Positions 38,924-45,503 of a DNA stretch of 64,000 bases are shown piece after piece. Every line of letters starts with the position of its first letter. The stretch's first letter is position 1. Under the pieces are notes generated by a model that was given only the letters and a program-made list of their open reading frames with translations, was not told the origin of the DNA and made no database searches. A program made the position numbers and the translations under genes. Origin of the DNA: an uncultured Ignavibacteriota bacterium (GTDB taxonomy: Bacteria > Bacteroidota > Ignavibacteria > UBA10030 > UBA8401); assembly GCA_903884005.1 (NCBI GenBank), contig CAISDA010000044.1:55123-119122 (forward strand), read 5' to 3'.

Positions 38924-39892
38924 ATGGTACCGACCTCATCCTTAACGCTCATCGCACAAAGCACGATGATGCGCGAATTGCTGAAGCACGTGGACATTGC
39001 GGCGCTGTCTGATTTTTCGGTGCTCCTGGTCGGAGAGACCGGAGTGGGCAAAGAATTATTTGCCGAATACCTGCATCACAAAAGCATACGCGAGAGTTCT
39101 CCCTTCGTGAAAGTGGGACTCGCCTCTCTGCCCGCCGAATTGCTCGAGAGCGAATTGTTCGGCCATGAAAAAGGCTCATACACGGGCGCCGACTCCGAAA
39201 AAAAGGGATTGTTTGAACTAGCCGAAGGGGGGAGCATCCTGCTGGATGATATCGACGATTTCCCCATTCATTTACAATCGAAGCTTCTTCGCGTTCTCGA
39301 ATCCCGCGAACTCATGCGCGTCGGCGGAACGGTTCCCATTCCGATTAATGTTCGCGTCATCTGCGCTTCAAAAATTGATCTCATCACGCTTGTTGATAAG
39401 AACCTGTTTCGTTCCGACCTCTATTATAGAATCAATGTTGTGCCGATACACATCCCGCCGCTGCGGTCACGCCGCGACGACATTCCGTTATTGATCCGCC
39501 ATTTTTTGAATCGCTTTGTTCCCGACAGGCTGGTCGAAGTGACAGCTGAAGCGATGCGCATATTACAGGCATATGAATGGCCGGGGAATATCCGCGAACT
39601 TCGGAACGTCGTCCAACGCATGGCAATATTCGCTGACGGTGCCATCTCACCCGGCGATCTTCCCTCCGAAATTACTTCCTCAAGCTCTCTCGATTCAATG
39701 CACAAAGCGTGCAACCGTTGTGTGGTCGACGAAAACATGAGTTTCGAGGACGTCATGAATTGTCTCGAATTGAACCTGATCAAACAGGCGCTGGTGCAAT
39801 CTGCCGGCAATAAAACGCAGGCAGCCAAAATTTTGGATCTCAGTTCGTCGACATTCAGGGATAAGCTGAAAAAACATCACCTCGACGGTTGA
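38924..39892 (+). CDS. Sigma54-dependent transcriptional activator without sensory domain
   Basis: 322 residues. The AAA+ domain starts almost at once: Walker A GETGVGKE (37-44), sigma54-contacting loop GSYTGA (84-89, usual GAFTGA), Walker B region GGSILLDDID (the usual DE is DD), then FRSDLYYRINV and LRSRRDDIPLLI. The C-terminal Fis-type helix-turn-helix is NKTQAAKILDLSSSTFRDKL. There is no receiver, GAF, PAS or other N-terminal sensor, so activity must be set by expression level, a partner protein or ligand binding to the AAA+ domain. It sits directly upstream of a sigma54 promoter for the hydrogenase genes and is the obvious candidate activator. Confidence 0.9.
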   Translation: MVPTSSLTLIAQSTMMRELLKHVDIAALSDFSVLLVGETGVGKELFAEYLHHKSIRESSPFVKVGLASLPAELLESELFGHEKGSYTGADSEKKGLFELAEGGSILLDDIDDFPIHLQSKLLRVLESRELMRVGGTVPIPINVRVICASKIDLITLVDKNLFRSDLYYRINVVPIHIPPLRSRRDDIPLLIRHFLNRFVPDRLVEVTAEAMRILQAYEWPGNIRELRNVVQRMAIFADGAISPGDLPSEITSSSSLDSMHKACNRCVVDENMSFEDVMNCLELNLIKQALVQSAGNKTQAAKILDLSSSTFRDKLKKHHLDG

Positions 39893-39910
39893 TGTGCCCT
39901 CCTGACAACG

Positions 39911-39942
39911 CGGAAAACCGTTCATCAAACCACGGAAAACCG
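39911..39942 (+). promoter_or_regulatory. Paired upstream activator sites
   Basis: Two exact copies of the palindromic decamer CGGAAAACCG (39911-39920 and 39933-39942), 22 bp apart, i.e. on the same face of the helix. Their centres lie about 105 and 83 bp upstream of the expected sigma54 start site, a normal enhancer position. They are candidate binding sites for the adjacent Fis-type regulator. Confidence 0.65.
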
Positions 39943-39993
39943 CCGTTCCCAATCACACACACTCGAAATTCACTCCAATACTGCCAATTTCTT

Positions 39994-40010
39994 TTGGCAC
40001 TATTATTGCA
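39994..40010 (+). promoter_or_regulatory. Sigma54 (-24/-12) promoter of the hydrogenase operon
   Basis: TTGGCAC (39994-40000), 5 bases, then TTGCA (40006-40010). This matches the TGGCAC-N5-TTGCW consensus fully, with GG and GC exactly 12 bp apart. Transcription should start near 40020, about 40 bp before the 62-residue ORF and 240 bp before the small subunit. Confidence 0.88.
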
Positions 40011-40062
40011 GTAAGAAGCGACAACCTCACACACGACTCTGTCATTTTCGTCCGCAGGCCGT

Positions 40063-40251
40063 ATGCACACAATATCGATCACTACCGAAGTGGTGGGCGT
40101 GTTCCAACGGGAAGACAAGCCCGCCGCAACTCTTCTCGTCCGGCCATTCACCATCGAAGTCGATGAGATCATCGATGCCCATCTCGGCGATGAAGCAACA
40201 GTGGAAATTTCTTTCTCAATAAACTCTATTCGTTATCAACCAATACGCTAG
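40063..40251 (+). CDS. 62-residue protein of unknown function leading the hydrogenase operon
   Basis: It starts MHTISITTEVVGVFQ and ends INSIRYQPIR, 9 bp before the small-subunit start. It has a regular alternating beta pattern (ATLLVRPFTIEVDEI, ATVEISFSINSI), no cysteine, no signal peptide and no match to a family I know. It begins just inside the predicted sigma54 transcript, in normal codon use, so it is probably translated. Its position suggests an accessory role for the hydrogenase (assembly, stability or regulation), but this is only inferred. The start has no convincing ribosome-binding site. Confidence 0.5.
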   Translation: MHTISITTEVVGVFQREDKPAATLLVRPFTIEVDEIIDAHLGDEATVEISFSINSIRYQPIR

Positions 40252-40260
40252 GAGGCAGAA

Positions 40261-41385
40261 ATGAATGCTTCTCCACTCACTCTTTGGGAACATGCCCAAT
40301 CACAGGGCGTTTCCCGACGGGATTTTATCCGTTATTGTTCGTGGCTCGCAGCTGCAGCAGGAATTGAAGCCTCGAGTATTGGTCGGGTTGTGAAGGCGAT
40401 GGAAAATAAGCCGCGCCTGCCGGTTGTGTGGATGCATTTTCAGGAATGCACGTGCTGCAGCGAATCGTTCATCCGGTCGTCGCACCCGGTGGTGTCCGAT
40501 ATCGTGCTCGATAAAATTTCGCTCGACTATACCGAAACCCTGATGGCTGCATCGGGATTTCAGGCTGAAAAGCAGTTGCACGACACCATCACAAAATATA
40601 AAGGCGAATATATTTTGTGTGTGGAAGGATCGATTCCCACCGGAGACGGCGGCGTCTACTGCTGCATCGGCGGAAAATCCGCATTGGACATCGTGAAAGA
40701 GGTCGCGGCCGATGCGAAGGCGATCATTGCGTGGGGAAATTGCGCAACGCACGGCTGCGTGCAGGCCGCAAAGCCGAATCCGACATCGGCGACGCCGGTG
40801 CATAAGATCATCTCGGGAAAACCGATCATCAATGTGCCGGGATGTCCGCCCATCGCAGAAGTCATGGCCGGCACGATCGTCCATCTCCTGGCATTCGATC
40901 GCATACCGGAACTCGACGGCCTTGGACGGCCGAAAGCATTTTATTCGCGCCGCATTCATGATACCTGCTACCGCCGCCCGAATTACGACGCCGGGCTCTT
41001 CGTCGAATCGTTCGACGACGAAAATGCGAAACGCGGGTACTGTCTCTATAAGGTAGGGTGCCGCGGCCCGGTCACCTACAACGCGTGCGCCGTGACGAAA
41101 TGGAACAACGGCGTCAGCTATCCCATCCAATCCGGCCACGGATGCATCGGGTGCAGCGAGAAAGATTTCTGGGACAATGGACCGTTCTATCAGCATCTCG
41201 CCTCGTTCCCCGGCTTCGGCATCGAAACAACCGCCGACGATATCGGCCTGGCCGTGGGCGCCGTGACCGCAATCGGCATTGCGGCCCATGCGGTCACCAC
41301 GAACATTAAAAAACGAAAATTCATCCAATCTGAAATTGCCGACAGTGAAACTGCGGATGACCTAGACAATAAAGGAGGTGCGTAA
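40261..41385 (+). CDS. hyaA: O2-tolerant-type [NiFe] hydrogenase small subunit
   Basis: A 374-residue precursor with AGGAGG 6 bases upstream. A Tat signal (SRRDFIRYCSWLAAAAG) leads it out as a folded pair with the large subunit. The iron-sulfur domain has six proximal-cluster cysteines at 63, 65, 66, 161, 166 and 195; ECTCCSES and WGNCATHGCVQ contain the two extra cysteines (65 and 166) that create the [4Fe-3S] cluster of O2-tolerant enzymes. These positions match E. coli Hyd-1 Cys17, 19, 20, 115, 120 and 149 with a constant offset of 46. The distal (RIHDTCYRR) and medial (HGCIGCSEKDFWD) cluster motifs and a C-terminal membrane helix (about 322-341) are present. It passes electrons from the active site to cytochrome b. 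Confidence 0.95.
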   Translation: MNASPLTLWEHAQSQGVSRRDFIRYCSWLAAAAGIEASSIGRVVKAMENKPRLPVVWMHFQECTCCSESFIRSSHPVVSDIVLDKISLDYTETLMAASGFQAEKQLHDTITKYKGEYILCVEGSIPTGDGGVYCCIGGKSALDIVKEVAADAKAIIAWGNCATHGCVQAAKPNPTSATPVHKIISGKPIINVPGCPPIAEVMAGTIVHLLAFDRIPELDGLGRPKAFYSRRIHDTCYRRPNYDAGLFVESFDDENAKRGYCLYKVGCRGPVTYNACAVTKWNNGVSYPIQSGHGCIGCSEKDFWDNGPFYQHLASFPGFGIETTADDIGLAVGAVTAIGIAAHAVTTNIKKRKFIQSEIADSETADDLDNKGGA

Positions 41386-43103
41386 TGTCTACACGAATAG
41401 TCGTTGACCCGATCACACGTATCGAAGGACATCTTCGCATCGAAGCCGAAATTAAGGACGGAAAAATCGTTGACGCATGGAGCGCCGGCACCATGGTGCG
41501 CGGCATCGAATTGATACTCAAAGGCCGCGACCCGCGCGACGCGTGGGCGTTCACCGAACGCGTGTGCGGCGTCTGCACGACGGTGCACGCGCTTGCGTCC
41601 GTGCGAACGGTTGAAGATGCGCTGGGTATTGTCGTGCCGCCCAACGCCGAAATGGTCCGCAACCTCATGTTCGCAACGCTCTATATGCAGGATCACGTCG
41701 TTCATTTTTACCACCTCCACGCGCTGGATTGGGTGGACGTGGTGAGCGCGCTGAAAGCCGATCCGAAAAAAACATCCGAACTGGCGCAGAGCATTTCGAA
41801 TTGGCCGAAGAGCTCGCCAAAATATTTTGCCGATGTGCAAAAGAGGCTGACCGCGTTCGTGAACAGCGGCCAGCTGGGCATCTTTGCCAACGGGTATTGG
41901 GGACATAACGCGTACAAGCTCCCGGCCGAAGCGAACCTGATGGGGACCGCTCACTATCTTGAAGCGTTGGAATGGCAAAAAGAAATTGTGAAGATCCACA
42001 CCATCTTCGGCGGAAAAAATCCGCATCCGAATTATCTGGTCGGGGGAATGCCGTGCTCCGTGAATATCGACGAGGTCAATGCGTTGAACGCCGATCGTCT
42101 CGCGTACGTCGGGACGCTGCTGGAGCAGGCGTATGAATTTATCGATCAGGTGTATATTCCCGATCTGCTTGCGGTCGCGTCGTTCTACAAGGAGTGGGGC
42201 GCGATCGGCGGCGGCGTGTCCAATTATCTCGCATACGGCGATCTGCCGATGAACGGCTACGCCGATATTTCGAGTTTTAAGTTCCCGCGCGGCGTCATCC
42301 TCAACCGCGACCTGAGCACCGTGCATGCGGTCGACGGCAAGAATGCCGACGAAGTGCAGGAGTTCATCAAGCATTCGTGGTACGAATATGCCGGCGGCGA
42401 TACGGTCGGGAAGCATCCGTGGGAAGGCGAAACGAAACTGAACTATACCGGGCCGAAGCCGCCGTACGACCATCTGAACGTGGACGAAAAATACAGCTGG
42501 CTGAAAACTCCGCGCTGGAAGGGACATGCCATGGAAGTCGGCCCGCTCGCCCGCGTGTTGGTCGCGTATGCATCCGGGAAAAAAGACGTCATCGAATTGG
42601 TGAACGCCGTGCTGAAAACGCTGGATGTCCCCGTGGGCGCGCTCTTTTCCACCTTGGGAAGAACCGCAGCCCGCGGCATTGAAACAAAACTTGTCGCCGA
42701 GTGGTCGAAAGAATTCTATCAGACGCTGATGTCGAATATCAAGAACGGCGACACGCGCATGTTCAACAAGGACAAGTGGGAGCCGGAGACCTGGCCTAAA
42801 GAGGCCAAAGGCGTCGGCTTGACCGAAGCTCCCCGCGGCGCTCTGGCGCATTGGATCGTGATCAAGGATAAGAAGATCGACAACTACCAGCTTGTGGTTC
42901 CCACCACCTGGAACGCATCGCCCCGCGATCCGGATGGGCAGCGTTCGGCATACGAGGCGGCGCTCATCGGCACGCCAATTCACGATCCGGAGCAGCCGTT
43001 GGAGATCCTGCGCACCCTTCACTCGTTCGATCCGTGTCTTGCATGTGCCGTGCACTTGTACGATGAAAAAGGTCGCTACGTTCACCAGCTGCACACTTTT
43101 TAG
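41385..43103 (+). CDS. hyaB: [NiFe] hydrogenase large (catalytic) subunit
   Basis: 572 residues with both active-site motifs: ERVCGVCTTVHALASVR (C61, C64) and DPCLACAVH (C551, C554) near the end. The four cysteines bind the Ni-Fe(CN)2CO centre. The 15 residues after His557 (LYDEKGRYVHQLHTF) form the assembly tail that a maturation protease must remove; that protease is encoded at 43970. The sequence is of the group 1 membrane-bound H2-uptake type. Its ATG overlaps the small-subunit TAA by one base (TAATG) behind AAAGGAGGT, giving coupled translation. Confidence 0.97.
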   Translation: MSTRIVVDPITRIEGHLRIEAEIKDGKIVDAWSAGTMVRGIELILKGRDPRDAWAFTERVCGVCTTVHALASVRTVEDALGIVVPPNAEMVRNLMFATLYMQDHVVHFYHLHALDWVDVVSALKADPKKTSELAQSISNWPKSSPKYFADVQKRLTAFVNSGQLGIFANGYWGHNAYKLPAEANLMGTAHYLEALEWQKEIVKIHTIFGGKNPHPNYLVGGMPCSVNIDEVNALNADRLAYVGTLLEQAYEFIDQVYIPDLLAVASFYKEWGAIGGGVSNYLAYGDLPMNGYADISSFKFPRGVILNRDLSTVHAVDGKNADEVQEFIKHSWYEYAGGDTVGKHPWEGETKLNYTGPKPPYDHLNVDEKYSWLKTPRWKGHAMEVGPLARVLVAYASGKKDVIELVNAVLKTLDVPVGALFSTLGRTAARGIETKLVAEWSKEFYQTLMSNIKNGDTRMFNKDKWEPETWPKEAKGVGLTEAPRGALAHWIVIKDKKIDNYQLVVPTTWNASPRDPDGQRSAYEAALIGTPIHDPEQPLEILRTLHSFDPCLACAVHLYDEKGRYVHQLHTF

Positions 43104-43112
43104 GAGGCGCAC

Positions 43113-43790
43113 ATGGAACACGTATCATTTGGGCGTGTGTACGTATGGCAGCTGCCGGTCCGGGTGTATCACTGGGTCAATGCGCTCTGCGTCGTTGCGC
43201 TTGCGTGCACCGGATATCTTATCGGCCACCCGTTCGCAATACAAAGCGGAACCGAGGCGTACAACAATTATTGGTTCGGCACCGTCCGGTTCATTCACTT
43301 CCTGTCGGCGTTCTTGTTCTTCTTCAATTTCCTCTTCCGCATCTATTGGGGATTTGCCGGGAATATGTTCGCCCGGTGGGGAAATTTTATTCCTCATCGC
43401 AAGGAACAATTTACCGAAATGGCGGCTGTGCTGAAGGTGGACGTGCTGCTGGCAAAGATCAAGCCGCTGCCCTCCATCGGCCATAACAGCCTCGCCGGAG
43501 TGACGTACTTTATTTCGTTCCTTGCGTTCCTCTTCCAATCCATCACCGGTTTCGGCATGTACGCGGCAATGAGCAAATCGGCCCTGCCGCGTCTCTTTGC
43601 ATGGATCGTGCCGATGATGGGCGGAGATTTCGCCGTGCGCCAGTGGCATCACATGATGATGTGGTTCTTCATCATTTTTTCAATCGTGCACGTCTATCTC
43701 GTGTTCTACCACGACTACGTGGAAGGTCGCGGGACCATATCGTCCATGGCCGGCGGATGGAAATTTATCGAGCATGAGAAGAACAAATAG
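43113..43790 (+). CDS. hyaC: Hydrogenase b-type cytochrome membrane anchor
   Basis: 225 residues, four hydrophobic helices, with haem-ligand histidines in VRVYHWVNALC, FIHFLSAFLFF and RQWHHMMMWFFIIFSIVHVYLVFYHDYVEGRG, the HupC/HyaC family signature. It anchors the small/large heterodimer to the outer face of the inner membrane and moves electrons from H2 to quinone. It lies 9 bp after the large subunit. An intrinsic terminator follows, setting this structural trio apart from the maturation genes. Confidence 0.94.
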   Translation: MEHVSFGRVYVWQLPVRVYHWVNALCVVALACTGYLIGHPFAIQSGTEAYNNYWFGTVRFIHFLSAFLFFFNFLFRIYWGFAGNMFARWGNFIPHRKEQFTEMAAVLKVDVLLAKIKPLPSIGHNSLAGVTYFISFLAFLFQSITGFGMYAAMSKSALPRLFAWIVPMMGGDFAVRQWHHMMMWFFIIFSIVHVYLVFYHDYVEGRGTISSMAGGWKFIEHEKNK

Positions 43791-43810
43791 ACGCAACAAG
43801 GCAGCGAAAA

Positions 43811-43848
43811 AAAGGCGAGGCGGAAACATGAGCTCGCCTTTTTTTTTA
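43811..43848 (+). terminator. Intrinsic terminator between hydrogenase structural and maturation genes
   Basis: AAAGGCGAG and CTCGCCTTT form the stem around a 13-base loop, followed by nine T. It comes 20 bp after the cytochrome b gene and about 120 bp before the protease gene. Confidence 0.88.
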
Positions 43849-43969
43849 TGCGGCAACTTCGTACCTTCTACAGAATTCATTCTTCTGGAATATGTGCGGG
43901 AGACATGTCGCTCCCTGCACCGCGTGACGCCGGAAGCACCCTCACGAGCCTTGTTCATACACTACACCA

Positions 43970-44443
43970 GTGAAGACAATAAAATCCACGCTGATCCTTG
44001 GTATCGGCAATTACCTGATGGGCGATGAAGGCGTCGGCGTTCATGCAATCAATGAACTTTCGAAGGATGACTATCCGGAGGACGTCCGGCTGGTCGACGG
44101 CGGCACCGGCGGGTTTCATCTTCTTTCCTTTTTCCACGACTACGATCCGCTGATCATCATCGATGCAACAATGGATGACCAGCCTGTCGGTTCCGTCCGG
44201 CTCCTCGAGCCGCGTTTCGCGTCCGATTTTCCGCGCACGCTGTCTGCGCACGACATCGGCCTCCGTGATCTCATCGAAACCGCGATCCTCTCGGCGCCCT
44301 TGCCGAAGATCTTCCTCATCACGGTCTCCATTCATGAAATTCGGTCGATGGTCATAGACTTGTCTCCGGAGATTGCCCGGTCACTTCCGGCAGTCATTCG
44401 CACGGTCAAAGAGATTTTATCCGGAAAAAAAGATACATTGTAA
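43970..44443 (+). CDS. hyaD: Hydrogenase large-subunit maturation endopeptidase
   Basis: 157 residues of the HyaD/HybD/HupD family. The Ni-sensing residues are all present: Glu20 in LILGIGNYLMGDEGVG, Asp65 in IIIDATMDD and His94 in LSAHDIGLRDL. It checks Ni insertion and cleaves the large subunit after His557 of DPCLACAVH. The only start giving the full conserved N-terminus is GTG at 43970, with no visible Shine-Dalgarno, so translation may be modest. Confidence 0.92.
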   Translation: MKTIKSTLILGIGNYLMGDEGVGVHAINELSKDDYPEDVRLVDGGTGGFHLLSFFHDYDPLIIIDATMDDQPVGSVRLLEPRFASDFPRTLSAHDIGLRDLIETAILSAPLPKIFLITVSIHEIRSMVIDLSPEIARSLPAVIRTVKEILSGKKDTL

Positions 44444-44469
44444 CTGCGAACATATCCTAGGGGCTCTGC

Positions 44470-44847
44470 ATGCACGAATTATCGATCGCGGAAAGCATCG
44501 TCGATATCGTCCGCCAGCACGTTGCACCGGACCGTTTGTGTGCTGTCAGGTCCGTGGGCGTGAAGGTGGGCGCATATTCCGGCGTTGTGCCGGACTCGTT
44601 GGAATTTTCCTATCAGGCGATCACCTCGGGCACACCCCTGGCACAGTCGATGCTCGCGCTTGAATGCATTCCATTTGTTGTGCGGTGCAGGCAATGCAGC
44701 CGGGAGTCGGCGAACGCCGACGGCATCATCCTCTGCAGTGCATGCGGCAGCTTCGATACCATCATCCTGTCCGGAAGGGAATTGCAGATGAAAGAGATCG
44801 AATTGGAAGACATGGCACCGGAACACGTGCACCCGGAGCAGCCATGA
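44470..44847 (+). CDS. hypA: Hydrogenase nickel-incorporation protein HypA
   Basis: 125 residues beginning MHELSIAESI; the N-terminal Met and His2 bind Ni. The zinc site is CRQC (73, 76) plus CSAC (89, 92). HypA works with HypB to insert nickel into the large subunit after the Fe(CN)2CO group is in place. GGGG precedes the start by about 6 bases, and the stop overlaps the hypB ATG by 4 bp. The last 15 residues are an unusual acidic/His tail (EDMAPEHVHPEQP). Confidence 0.94.
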   Translation: MHELSIAESIVDIVRQHVAPDRLCAVRSVGVKVGAYSGVVPDSLEFSYQAITSGTPLAQSMLALECIPFVVRCRQCSRESANADGIILCSACGSFDTIILSGRELQMKEIELEDMAPEHVHPEQP

Positions 44848-45503
44848 GCGTGCTCACCATCGAACGAAAAGTACTCGAAAAAAATGACGACGTCGCGCGG
44901 ATCAACCGCGGGGTGTTTGCGGCGAACGGTCTGTTTGTCGTCAATCTTGTCAGCTCGCCCGGATCGGGCAAGACCAGCGTGCTCGAACAAACCGTGGGCT
45001 ATTTCGGTTCGTCCCTGCACGTTGCGGTCATTGAAGGGGATTGCCACACTGATCTCGATGCGCAGCGCATAGCGAAGTTCAACATCCCCGTGGTGCAGAT
45101 CGTGACCAACGGCGGCTGCCATCTCGATGCGAAACTCGTGAATGATGCCCTTCCCGCGTTTGACTTGTCGCTGGCGGACCTGCTGGTGATCGAGAACGTC
45201 GGCAATCTCGTGTGTCCGGCAAACTACGACCTCGGAGAGGCGATGAAGGTCGTCATCGTCAGCACGACCGAAGGCGACGACAAGCCGCTGAAGTATCCGG
45301 GAATGTTCCACAACTCCTCTGTGTTGATCGTGAATAAGATGGATCTTGCTCCGTATGTCAATTCCAATCCCGACGTGATAAAAGCGAATGCTCTGAAAAT
45401 AAATCCCGCGCTGAAAATTTTTGAAACATCGTGCACGACGAATCAAGGAATTCCTGAATGGTGCGAGTGGTTGAGAAGTCAAACGAAGAAATACGCCGTC
45501 TGA
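44844..45503 (+). CDS. hypB: Hydrogenase nickel-insertion GTPase HypB
   Basis: 219 residues with the SIMIBI GTPase core: P-loop SSPGSGKTS (about 38-45), EGDCHTDLDAQRI, the metal-site residues in GGCHLDAKLV, ENVGNLVCPANYDLGE, and NKMDLAPY for guanine recognition. It lacks both the His-rich and the N-terminal CxxCGC nickel stores of some HypB proteins, so it is a short regulatory-type HypB. It overlaps hypA by 4 bp at its start and hypF by 46 bp at its end. Confidence 0.95.
   Translation: MSVLTIERKVLEKNDDVARINRGVFAANGLFVVNLVSSPGSGKTSVLEQTVGYFGSSLHVAVIEGDCHTDLDAQRIAKFNIPVVQIVTNGGCHLDAKLVNDALPAFDLSLADLLVIENVGNLVCPANYDLGEAMKVVIVSTTEGDDKPLKYPGMFHNSSVLIVNKMDLAPYVNSNPDVIKANALKINPALKIFETSCTTNQGIPEWCEWLRSQTKKYAV

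Noticed and set aside
40020..40062. Riboswitch or attenuator in the hydrogenase leader
   Set aside because: Only about 40 nt separate the predicted start site from the 62-residue ORF; no stable fold or known motif could be seen.
41190..43121. 643-codon minus-strand frame opposite the hydrogenase large subunit
   Set aside because: Long but antisense to a gene with all catalytic motifs; composition is that of a complementary-strand shadow in a GC-biased gene.
44639..44656. TGGCAC-N5-ATGCT inside hypA as a second sigma54 promoter
   Set aside because: The -12 element is off consensus, it lies within coding sequence, and no gene start follows at a sensible distance.
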